Positions 26,101-32,466 of a stretch of DNA of 64,000 nt are shown piece by piece. The position numbers and the translations under genes were made by a program. The notes beneath the pieces were generated by a model. That model ran no database searches, had not been told where the DNA came from, and was given only the letters and a program-made list of their open reading frames with translations. The stretch covers positions 1 through 64,000 of the forward strand of contig NZ_ANAC01000014.1 of the NCBI RefSeq assembly GCF_000341225.1, written 5' to 3'. How positions within the stretch are numbered: position 1 is the first letter of the stretch; every line of letters begins with the position of its first letter. Source of the stretch: Nocardiopsis alba DSM 43377 (GTDB lineage: Bacteria; Actinomycetota; Actinomycetes; Streptosporangiales; Streptosporangiaceae).

Positions 26101-26172
26101 ACCTGCCTCGGAACCACCCGTGTAGTCGGGTGGTCCGGAGGAATCCGGCTGCCGGGGGGACCGTTCGTCCAC
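23170..26172 (-). CDS. Penicillin-binding protein with long repeat-rich cytoplasmic tail
   Basis: A 1000-residue transpeptidase that cross-links peptidoglycan. The order is: a disordered Pro/Glu/Ser-rich cytoplasmic tail (1-445), a membrane helix (about 451-475), an NTF2-like MecA_N domain (about 480-580, EEAVAAYESAWEERDYAALA), a dimerisation region, and the transpeptidase. Catalytic motifs are SSFK (Ser757, Lys760), SCN (811-813) and KTG (942-944). This is the class B (PbpA/PBP2-like) layout, but the tail is several times the usual length. Six copies of a unit starting Trp-Glu (130, 159, 188, 219, 249, 273; period near 30) fill much of it. The GTG start has GAAGGA about ten bases upstream. 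A candidate leader ORF precedes it. Confidence 0.9.
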   Translation of the reverse strand: MDERSPRQPDSSGPPDYTGGSEAGRPRPENPYRIPQRPPGARPTDTGDFGLEHPRPADPVVPPSSEPSLPAAESWDPRPGRHDPITEPWELPREPDGPDQRPERIDLDDVAPEREERRWDPPLPPEPARWEPPSFQGESSMGERPAPAGGDGPSEPPLWEASSHRDAVSTDAWPASTEESASSETTGWEPAPYRSEAPTGEWDTAPTEENDAPSEPSLWETPSYRSEPSTGERGTAPTEESHSPEPLRWETPSFQSEPPTGERPAQAEEPTGWEPDPYRSEPSTGEWGTAPTEENASSPSAFDDRPYPDAVSNEHQAAHETAYSPSAPHYSEPGEPSFYEERSDGHDPVPVPVPVGHGETPYGGQPAYNGDTPYPGSVPPPAEDDGSTAAEPPRREGYEFLYSGQGPGGAQGPGGPQGPDGPGGPYGPDEDPYDGDAYDPGPPPAKRKSRRGLLIGVISAVVVLALIGGGVSWYIYTMPQPEEAVAAYESAWEERDYAALAQVTTGADAEEILGGIDAGLGVDGVDVEIGAPVVDGGAGTASYEVTLSLTNADDWGWEGELPLVREDGEWLIDFSPEVAYPGLGEDQVLVRTTVWGERGQILAADGTRLDAPDVSGSLQMIAGSVGEADEDDVERLGPAYSVGDIVGKSGLQRTYEERLAGEAATTILMVGSAEAEDPDSLEATEDNTVATLDGSDGESITTSIDMGVQSAAASAIIGADDPAGLVAVRPSTGEILAAVNVPGGFNRAFEGQYPPGSSFKIITYSALLENGLSMDTTMDCPEEYDLGGWPFRNAGGAEYGDQTVTEAFATSCNTSLVQEVERYLSSDSLQAAAERFGMNAPLDIGVPVQEPSFPPVDSATMLGAQSIGQGQILTSPLHMATVPAAIADGSWRHPVLVTEPAREDLPEPNAIGNAETLRPMMRAVITEGSAKSVDFQGEVYGKTGTAEFGTADDADEDDELPSHAWMVGYKGDVAFALVVEGGGGGSAVAGPLAAKFTNAL

Positions 26173-26190
26173 GCCTGTGACCGTCCTTCG

Positions 26191-26265
26191 TTACGTTTCC
26201 TGGAGACAACACGATGCCCCACTCCCACCTCGGTGGGAGCGGGGCACGAGGTTGATGGTCGGCAT
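26191..26265 (-). CDS. Possible 24-codon leader peptide
   Basis: On the minus strand an ATG at 26265 opens 24 codons (MPTINLVPRSHRGGSG, then ASCCLQET) and stops 18 bases before the penicillin-binding protein start. AGAGG lies eight bases upstream. Most of a 15-base stem hairpin (26215-26246) is inside the ORF, so ribosome passage would open it. This is the geometry of a translation-coupled leader, but conservation is untested and it may be chance. Confidence 0.25.
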   Translation of the reverse strand: MPTINLVPRSHRGGSGASCCLQET

Positions 26266-26509
26266 GGCGGTCGCCTCTCGGCGCGGGGCACAACGGGGCT
26301 CCTGGCCGTTCGGTCGGCCCGCCCCGAAGGGCGGGAGCCGAACGCGGTATTCCGCGAAGGCAATAGTTGAGGCCCGGGGGACACTTGCTACCACACCGAC
26401 CAACAGTGACTCTAACCCATCGACGCGGGGTCTTGTTCCACGAACTTCGGGAGAGACGCATGCGCTATCTCACGGTGCCGGGCGGACGCGGAACGGGTGG
26501 GAAGAAGAG

Positions 26510-26541
26510 GGCCGGCCCCGCAGAGGGGCGCGGGGCCGGCC
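26510..26541 (-). terminator. Terminator after fprA
   Basis: A perfect 12-base stem (GGCCGGCCCCGC) with an eight-base loop, 17 bases beyond the fprA stop. Confidence 0.7.
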
Positions 26542-26557
26542 GGGAACTCACACGTGG

Positions 26558-27922
26558 CTAGGCCTGACGTGCGACGTTGGTCTGTTCCTCACGGGTGAGC
26601 AGCTTCAGGCGCTTGCGCCCGCGCTCGGCGCCCAGCTCCTCCTCACGGGCCTCGATACGCTGCCACCCTTCCCAGGTGGTGTATTCGACGCCGCGTTCGG
26701 TCAGCAGGGCCCGGAAGGCCGCCGGGTCGGGCTCCACCGCGGGGGTGAAGGAGTCGCGGTCGGAGACCAGGTTGGTGACGGTCTCCAGGGCGTCGCCCTT
26801 GGTATGGCCGATGAGGCCCACAGGACCGCGCTTGATCCAGCCGGTGGCGTAGACCCCGTCGACGGGCTTCTCGTCCAGGTCCAGGACCCGGCCGCCGTCG
26901 TTGGGGACCACACCGCGGTCCTCGTCGAAGGGCAGGTCCACCAGGGGCGAGCCCAGGTAGCCGATGGCACGGTAGACGGCCTGGACCTCGGTGTCGACGT
27001 ACTCGCCGGTGCCCTTGACGCTTCCGTCGCCGGCCAGTTCCATGCGCTCGGTGCGCAGGCCGGTGACCTTGTCCTCGCCCAGGATCTCGACCGGGGAGTG
27101 CAGGAAGTGCAGGTGCAGGCGGCGCTCGGCCCCGCGCGGGTCTCGGATGGCCCAGTTCTGGAGGACCTTGACGTTGGTCTTGACCTGGTTGGACTCCTCG
27201 CAGGCGGCGAGGCTGCCCTCGTCCATGTCGAAGTCCTCGGCGTAGACCAGGACCTCGACGCCGGGCTGCTTGTCCAGCTCGCGCAGCTCCATCGGGGTGG
27301 CCTTGCACTGGGCGATACCGCGACGGGCGAACACATGCACGTCGGTGATCTTCTTGGCGCGCAGGCCCTCGTAGACGTTGTCGGTGATGTCGGTCGACAG
27401 CAGGTCGTCGGCGTCCTTGGCCAGGATGCGGGCGACGTCCACGGCGACGTTGCCGGCGCCGATCACGGCGACGCTCGTGCCGTCGACGTGCCAGGACGGG
27501 TCGACGTCGGGGTGGGAGTCGTACCAGAAGACGAAGTCGGCGGCGCCGTGGCTACCGGGCAGGTCGACGCCGGGGATGTCCAGAGGACGGTCCCGATCGC
27601 TGCCGGTGGCGAAGACGACGGCGTCGTAGTGGTGGCGCAGATCCTCCAGTTTGAGGTCGACGCCGTACTCGACGTTGCCGTAGAAGGTGATCTCCGGCTT
27701 GTCGAGGATCTTGTGCAGGGCTCCCTGGATCTGCTTGATCCGGGGGTGGTCGGGGGCCACGCCGTAGCGGACCAGTCCGTAGGGGGAGGGCAGCTTGTCG
27801 AGGATGTCGATGCTGACGGACGTGCCGCTCGCGGATAGGGACTCGTCCTTGGTGAGCAGGTCCGCGGCGTAGATTCCCGCCGGGCCCGCACCCACGATTC
27901 CCACTCGCAGTGGTCGCGTCAT
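26558..27922 (-). CDS. fprA: NADPH-ferredoxin reductase FprA
   Basis: A 454-residue flavoprotein of the adrenodoxin reductase type, like mycobacterial FprA. It passes electrons from NADPH through FAD to ferredoxins, for example to serve cytochromes P450 or iron metabolism. The FAD motif is VGIVGAGPAGIYAA (Gly11-Gly16); PSPYGLVRYGVAPDHP is family-specific; the NADP motif is AVIGAGNVAVDVARIL; the C-terminal flavin motif is YATGWIKRGPVGLIGHTKGDA. The ATG at 27922 has TTGGAG eight bases upstream; an open extension of 28 residues is not homologous. An iron box lies 42 bases upstream, which suggests repression by an IdeR/DmdR-type regulator when iron is plentiful. Confidence 0.94.
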   Translation of the reverse strand: MTRPLRVGIVGAGPAGIYAADLLTKDESLSASGTSVSIDILDKLPSPYGLVRYGVAPDHPRIKQIQGALHKILDKPEITFYGNVEYGVDLKLEDLRHHYDAVVFATGSDRDRPLDIPGVDLPGSHGAADFVFWYDSHPDVDPSWHVDGTSVAVIGAGNVAVDVARILAKDADDLLSTDITDNVYEGLRAKKITDVHVFARRGIAQCKATPMELRELDKQPGVEVLVYAEDFDMDEGSLAACEESNQVKTNVKVLQNWAIRDPRGAERRLHLHFLHSPVEILGEDKVTGLRTERMELAGDGSVKGTGEYVDTEVQAVYRAIGYLGSPLVDLPFDEDRGVVPNDGGRVLDLDEKPVDGVYATGWIKRGPVGLIGHTKGDALETVTNLVSDRDSFTPAVEPDPAAFRALLTERGVEYTTWEGWQRIEAREEELGAERGRKRLKLLTREEQTNVARQA

Positions 27923-27963
27923 CGCACAACTCCAAGTCTTCGCGCCAGGGTCGGACGCCATCT

Positions 27964-27982
27964 CAAGGTAAGGCTTGCCTAA
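27964..27982 (-). promoter_or_regulatory. Iron box (IdeR/DmdR1-type operator) upstream of fprA
   Basis: CAAGGTAAGGCTTGCCTAA matches the 19-base actinobacterial iron-box consensus TTAGGTTAGGCTAACCTAA at 14 positions, including the core AGG..AGGCT..CCTAA. It is 42 bases before the fprA start. Confidence 0.65.
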
Positions 27983-28041
27983 TCTATCCGGTGCCTTCAC
28001 CGGCATACCCCACTATAAAGGTGGGGAATTCTGCTCACTCC

Positions 28042-28067
28042 CACGGGGGCGTCGGTGACGCCCCGTG
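28042..28067 (-). terminator. Terminator after the acyltransferase gene
   Basis: An 11-pair stem with one bulged G (CACGGGGGCGTC/GACGCCCCGTG) and a three-base loop, about 120 bases beyond the stop. Confidence 0.5.
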
Positions 28068-28186
28068 TGCTCTCCCGGGGCGGGATCGCAGGCCAGAGGC
28101 CGGATGGGGGCCGGGTTAAAGGCCCTTCGGTCTGTGGTCAACGCTCCTTCAAGGGAGAATGAGCCCCGAGGTCGGTGTGGGGAAAG

Positions 28187-28870
28187 TCACCGCTGCTCCA
28201 GTTCCGCCTTGACCGAGGCGGCGAACCTGGGCACCCGCTCCTGCCCGGACAGCTTGGCGATCGCGTCCATGATGGCGTCGGTCGCCTCGCGGCGCGGACG
28301 GGCCCGACCCGCCTGGCCCTTCCACGGGGACAGGTCCACCGGCTCGCCGAAGCGCACGCCCACCCGATTGAACGAGGGCATCTTGCGTCCGGGCGGCAGG
28401 ATGCGTCCGGTGCCCGCCAGTGCGACCGGGACCACCGGGGCGCCGGTGGTCAAGGCCAGCCAGGCCAGCCCGGTCTGGCCCCGGTAGAGGCGGCCGTCGG
28501 GGGAGCGGGTGCCCTCGGGGAAGATGCCGAACACCTCACCGCTCTCCAGGACGCCCAGGCTGTTGTCCATGGCCTCCTGGGCGCTCTGGCCGGGGCGCCG
28601 GTCCACGGACAGGGGGCCCAGGGCGCGCAGGCCCCGAGCCAGAAGCCTCTTCGCCCAGGTGCTCTCGTCGAACAGTTCGCGCTTGGCGATGAAGCGCACC
28701 TGGCGGGGGCAGGCCACACCGATGAAGAGAGGGTCGATCACCGAGAGGTGGTTGGCGGCCAGGATCACCGGTCCGCTCGCGGGGATGTGTTCACGCCCCT
28801 CCACACGCTGAGGCCACATCACGCGCGTGGCGGGTGTGACGACGGCCTTGGCCGCTCCGTAAAGTGACAC
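28187..28870 (-). CDS. plsC: 1-Acyl-sn-glycerol-3-phosphate acyltransferase (PlsC family)
   Basis: A 227-residue acyltransferase that makes phosphatidic acid by acylating lysophosphatidic acid at the membrane. The four family blocks are visible: the catalytic NHLSVID (the HX4D motif has H and D at the usual spacing), FIAKRELFD, FPEGTRSPDGRLYRGQTGLA and VVPVALAGTGRILP. The GTG at 28870 starts VSLYGAAKAVVTPATRVMWP, which fits the family, with GAAGGGG about ten bases upstream; the open frame continues upstream but that part is not homologous. Several PlsC-like genes are usual in actinobacteria, so the exact lipid is uncertain. It is divergent from the cyclase-family gene. Confidence 0.88.
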   Translation of the reverse strand: MSLYGAAKAVVTPATRVMWPQRVEGREHIPASGPVILAANHLSVIDPLFIGVACPRQVRFIAKRELFDESTWAKRLLARGLRALGPLSVDRRPGQSAQEAMDNSLGVLESGEVFGIFPEGTRSPDGRLYRGQTGLAWLALTTGAPVVPVALAGTGRILPPGRKMPSFNRVGVRFGEPVDLSPWKGQAGRARPRREATDAIMDAIAKLSGQERVPRFAASVKAELEQR

Positions 28871-29104
28871 GATGGAGTCGCCCCTTCTCGGTGGGTGAGG
28901 GTGTGCTGTGGAGGTGGCGGGGCCGGGAGGAGCGGTGGCCCGCGACGACTCCATCGAGCTTAGCGGTGGTCGGAGCGGGAACGTGGTGGTCGAAGACCGC
29001 CTCGTGGCACTGTCGTGATCCAGGCCACCCGCGCTAGGCTGATGGTCTAGACCTCTGGCCAGGGTCAGAGGGCCTCTTCCTGATGCGAGTGAGGAAACAC
29101 AGCC

Positions 29105-29758
29105 ATGCCGAAACCGGTCGACGTCAGCCACCAGATCACCGACGGAATGGTCACGGTCCCCGGCATCCCCCGACCGGAGATCCGCGAGAGCTCGGCCTTC
29201 GCGGGCCAGACCCCCGGCCACGGAGACGGTGGCGGCCACGTCACCCTGCCCGGAGCCACCGGCACCCACATCCAGATCCCCGCCCACCCCTACCGGGACG
29301 CCGCCGACCCGGCCGACCTGGACCTGGAACGCGTCGCCGACCTGCCCGGCATCGTGGTCGACGCCACCGACGGTCGACAGATCGGCCCGGAGGCCTTCGC
29401 CGGACGCGACCTCGAAGGCCGCGCCGTCCTGTTCCGCACCGGCTGGGACCGACACTGGCGCACCGAGACCTACGGGACCTACGAGCACCCCCACCTGACC
29501 GAGACCGCCGCCAAGGCCCTCGTCGAGGCCGGTGTCACCCTGGTCGGCATCGACTCCACCAGCGTCGACGACACCTCGCCGATCACCGAGGGCTCACGCC
29601 CCGTCCAGGCGGTCCTCCTCGCGGGCGGGATCCCCGTGGTCACCCACCTGTGCCTCCTCGACCGGCTGCCCGCCGAAGGGTTCACCTTCTACGCGGTCCC
29701 CGCCAAGGTCCGCGGCATGGCCGCCTTCCCCGTCCGGGCCTTCGCCCTCGTGGAGTAG
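29105..29758 (+). CDS. Cyclase-family (kynurenine formamidase-like) protein with altered metal site
   Basis: A 217-residue protein of the cyclase/kynurenine formamidase fold, whose active members hydrolyse amides or form rings using two metal ions. The fold wording is clear (VDVSHQITDGMVTVPG; GWDRHWRTETYGTYEHPHL; VGIDSTSVDD; PAKVRGMAAFPVRAFAL). However the signature HxGTHxDxPxH reads A51-T-G-T-H55-I-Q57-I-P-A-H61. The later ligand His is Gln168 (RPVQAVLL) and the Glu is Thr180 (VVTHL). Only His55 and His61 remain. I infer a changed or lost metal site, possibly a non-catalytic protein. The ATG follows GAGGAAAC. TAGGCT at 29035-29040 may be its -10 box. Confidence 0.85.
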   Translation: MPKPVDVSHQITDGMVTVPGIPRPEIRESSAFAGQTPGHGDGGGHVTLPGATGTHIQIPAHPYRDAADPADLDLERVADLPGIVVDATDGRQIGPEAFAGRDLEGRAVLFRTGWDRHWRTETYGTYEHPHLTETAAKALVEAGVTLVGIDSTSVDDTSPITEGSRPVQAVLLAGGIPVVTHLCLLDRLPAEGFTFYAVPAKVRGMAAFPVRAFALVE

Positions 29759-30292
29759 GGGAGGGGGCTCACCACCCGGGGCCGGTGCACGCGGTCTCCC
29801 GCCTTCACCCCAGGGGGTGAGGTGGGAGGGCGTGTGACCGTTACCCCCTGCTGGGGTTGGGGCCCGAGAGTGTTTGCTTTGCGCCTCCGCTTCGCTTCGG
29901 GCACCCCCCTGAAGTTGATGTAGGAGGACACGTACCGCTCGCACCCCCCGTGTCTGAGGTAGGAGATCGCGTACCGGTCACACCCTGCTGGGGTCGGGGT
30001 CCGAAAGTGTTTGCTTTGGCCCTCCGCCGGCGCTTCGGGCACCCCCCCTGTAGCCGAGGTAGGAGAACGCGTACGGGTCGCACCCCCTGGGGTTGAGGTG
30101 GGAGGGCGTGTGACCGTTACCCCCTGCTGTGGTTGAGGCCCGAGAGTGTTTGCTTTGGCCCTCCGCTGGCGCTTCGGGCCGTGTTCGGGCGCCAAGGGAG
30201 GCGGGAACCTTCGGCACCTACGGTGTGGTCACTCGTTCCTCGCGACCCCACCTGCGGCACCTCCAGAACCCCGCCGGCGCCCGGACGGGCAC
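29759..30292. other. 534-base convergent intergenic region holding a repeat array
   Basis: It lies between the ends of the cyclase-family gene and the FUSC gene. Short ORFs in it are not genes: the repeat period is not a multiple of three. Its content is the array described at 29819-30180. Confidence 0.6.
29819..30180. repeat. Composite repeat array: A-B-A-A-B-A-A-B
   Basis: Unit A (about 39 bases, beginning GAGGTAGGAG or GAGGTGGGAG, then a GTAC or GTGAC core and CACCCC) starts at 29819, 29917, 29956, 30056 and 30095. Unit B (about 60 bases, with AGTGTTTGCTTTG then CCTCCGC and GCTTCGGGC) has its AGTGTTT at 29869, 30006 and 30145. The higher-order period is 137-139 bases, not a multiple of three. 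Copies differ at scattered sites (GTACCG, GTACGG, GTGACC), so it is not a recent duplication. Unit B contains GCCC..GGGC ends and can fold. Nothing like it occurs elsewhere in the window. Confidence 0.85.
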
Positions 30293-32416
30293 CTACAGGT
30301 CGGCGTCGGTGTCGTCCTGGGCGCGGCGGCGTTCGCGGCGGGCGCGACGTTCGGCCTCTTGTTGGGCGGCGCGCTCGTCCTGGGCGACGGCGCTGGTCAT
30401 CGAGTTGGCCAGCGCCCGCAGCTCCATGTTGATCCTGGGGTAGGCGGGCAGGCGGGGGAGGGCGCCCAGACGTGGGGTCCGGCGTTCCTCCATGGCCACG
30501 ATGAGTTCCTGGAAGGCCAGGTCCACCCGTTGGAGGGTGATGGCGCCCGCAGGTTCGGGGTTGCGGTCCTGGGAGAGCGCGGCCAGTGCCAGGTAGCCGA
30601 TGCGCTGGGTGGCCACCACCACGGGCCACAGGGGGCGGGTGGAGGCGGCCTTGGGGGCATCGCCGATGGCGCTCTCGTACACTCCGCGGAGGCTGACGGC
30701 GGCGGCCCGCATGTCGCGGCGCAGCCGGTAGCGGCGCTCCTCGGTGATCTCCACGTCCGGGTCCAGTACCGCCTGCATGCACTGGCGGGTCTTCTCCAGG
30801 ACGTTCGCGATGGCCTGGGGGAGCCGGGTCGCGGAGGCCTTGCGCCACAGCAGCAGTGACCCGGCCAGACCGAAGGCGGACCCGACCAGGGTGTCGATGA
30901 TCCTGGACACCACGAGGTCGCTCACCGGGTAGGGGTTGGCGGTGTAGGACAGCATCAGCGCCATCGGGGTCAGTAGCACGGAGGCGTAGAAGAAGTTGCG
31001 GGCGACCACCAGCTGGGTGGCTCCCTGCAACAGTCCGGCCAGCACGATCACCACGAACAGCGGCGGGTGCGACATGATCAGCGCGGCTCCGGCGAGGACC
31101 CCCAGCAGGGTGCCGAGCGAGCGTTGCACGGACCGGTTCAGGGTGAGGACCACGTTTCCGGCCTGGAGCACCGACGTGGTGGTCAGCGCGACCCAGTAGT
31201 AGTGGTCCAGGCCGAGCCACAGACCGAACGCCCCCGCGGCGGTGACGGTCAGCCACATGCGCATGGCGGTGGGGCGGATGAGGGAGTCGCGGCTCAGGCT
31301 GGAGCGCAGTGCCGACCACAGGGCCGGGTAGCGCTCGTCGTGCAGGGTGGCGGTGCGGCGTTCGTCCTCCTCCTGGGCGCTGCGTCGGGCCGCTTGGGCG
31401 GCGCGGGAGAGCAGGTTGTACAGACGCGCCTCCAGGGATCGGGGGCGCATGCCGCGGCGCAGTTCGTCCAGGGACTCCGGGTCGGGGGCGCGGGAGGGGT
31501 CGGCGACGGCGACGGCCATCCGGTCGGCGAACTCGGCGGCCTGGTCGGGAAGGGGCGTGGGGCGGGCCAGGCACACCTGGGTGGCGGACAGGTGGATGTC
31601 GGAGACCCAGCGCAGCAGGGCGCGGAGCCGGGCCGCCTCGGCGGTGGTGCGGTAGCCGCGGGTCTGGCCCAGCAGCACGATCCGCCAGGAGTCGGCCACG
31701 GCCACCGACGCCTGGTGTTGGGCGTGGTCGAGTTCGGGGGTGCCCACGGCGCGGAGCAGGGTGGCCAGCGCCCGGTAGGCCCCGGCGACCGCCTGGTACT
31801 CGGGGTGGCGGGCGCGGAAGGGGGCGCCGGACATCGACACCGTCCAACCGACCGCGGCGCCCAGGGCGGCGATCAGCGCGTGCAGGGGCACGTCGGCGAC
31901 GCCGCTGGGCGCGATGGTGGAGATGGTGGCGACCAGGACGAAGAACATCGGGCCGGGCTTGTCGACCCGCCAGGCGGCGCACACCCAGGTGGCGAGTCCG
32001 GCGGTCAGGCCGATGGAGGCCACGGCGGCCCAAGGAGACAGCGAGGCGGCCAGGGAGTTGACGGCCACCGCGGCGACGAAGCCGAGCCCGACCAGGGCCA
32101 GGGCGGCGGCGCGGTAGGCGTAGGGCGTCTTCTTCTCGTACAGGACGGTCATGGAGCCCAGCGCGGCCAGGGTGCCGACCTGGGCTCCGAAGAGGAGCGA
32201 GGCCAGGGCGAAGGAGACGGTCATCGCGATGGCGGCCTGGACGGCGGTGGTCCAGGCCCAGTGGCCGGTCTCCAGCCCGAAGAGCGCCTTGAGGTCCACG
32301 CGCGGGCGGGGGCGTTCGCCCACGGTCGCGCGTTCGGGTCCCCGGTCGGACCCGCCCTCGCCCAGAGGCATCGGGCCGGTCTCACCAGTGGTTCCCAGAT
32401 CTCGCACGGCCCCCAT
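30293..32416 (-). CDS. FUSC family membrane protein (aromatic acid/fusaric acid exporter-like)
   Basis: A 707-residue inner-membrane protein of the FUSC/YccS class, which exports aromatic or other toxic acids. Two membrane blocks are seen: residues about 50-200 (TAVQAAIAMTVSFALASLLF; AALALVGLGFVAAVAVNSLA) and 390-560 (MWLTVTAAGAFGLWLGLDHY; LGTLLGVLAGAALIMS; LFVVIVLAGLLQGAT), each followed by a long soluble helical part. The second holds the FUSC motif YWVALTTTSVLQAGN...LNRSVQRSLGTLLG. The C-terminus is very basic (ERRARRERRRAQ). The ATG at 32416 is used; a GTG three codons later is also possible. The coiled-coil protein gene ends 50 bases upstream on the same strand. Confidence 0.85.
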   Translation of the reverse strand: MGAVRDLGTTGETGPMPLGEGGSDRGPERATVGERPRPRVDLKALFGLETGHWAWTTAVQAAIAMTVSFALASLLFGAQVGTLAALGSMTVLYEKKTPYAYRAAALALVGLGFVAAVAVNSLAASLSPWAAVASIGLTAGLATWVCAAWRVDKPGPMFFVLVATISTIAPSGVADVPLHALIAALGAAVGWTVSMSGAPFRARHPEYQAVAGAYRALATLLRAVGTPELDHAQHQASVAVADSWRIVLLGQTRGYRTTAEAARLRALLRWVSDIHLSATQVCLARPTPLPDQAAEFADRMAVAVADPSRAPDPESLDELRRGMRPRSLEARLYNLLSRAAQAARRSAQEEDERRTATLHDERYPALWSALRSSLSRDSLIRPTAMRMWLTVTAAGAFGLWLGLDHYYWVALTTTSVLQAGNVVLTLNRSVQRSLGTLLGVLAGAALIMSHPPLFVVIVLAGLLQGATQLVVARNFFYASVLLTPMALMLSYTANPYPVSDLVVSRIIDTLVGSAFGLAGSLLLWRKASATRLPQAIANVLEKTRQCMQAVLDPDVEITEERRYRLRRDMRAAAVSLRGVYESAIGDAPKAASTRPLWPVVVATQRIGYLALAALSQDRNPEPAGAITLQRVDLAFQELIVAMEERRTPRLGALPRLPAYPRINMELRALANSMTSAVAQDERAAQQEAERRARRERRRAQDDTDADL

Positions 32417-32466
32417 CCTAAGCCGAGATATCGGTACGAACGGGACTTCTCGGGTGGGAGGCCGGG

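Larger units (their letters stand above)
26173..26557. other. Leader region of the penicillin-binding protein gene
   Basis: A 385-base region with hairpins at 26215-26246 (15-base stem, one mismatch) and near 26319-26336 (CCGCCC/GGGCGG), plus the fprA terminator. A 24-codon ORF lies over the first hairpin. It could be a structured 5' leader. Confidence 0.4.

Noticed and set aside
23284..26370. A 1028-codon plus-strand ORF antisense to the penicillin-binding protein
   Set aside because: It is an open shadow frame caused by high GC and the repeat-rich gene on the other strand. It has no ribosome site or recognisable domain.
29819..30180. CRISPR array
   Set aside because: The repeats are imperfect, units are 39 and about 60 bases in a nested order, there are no unique spacers of fixed size, and no cas genes are near.
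29841..30217. Several short ORFs reading KQTLSGPNPSRG-like words on the minus strand
   Set aside because: They change frame from repeat to repeat because the period is not a multiple of three. They are translations of the repeat array, not proteins.
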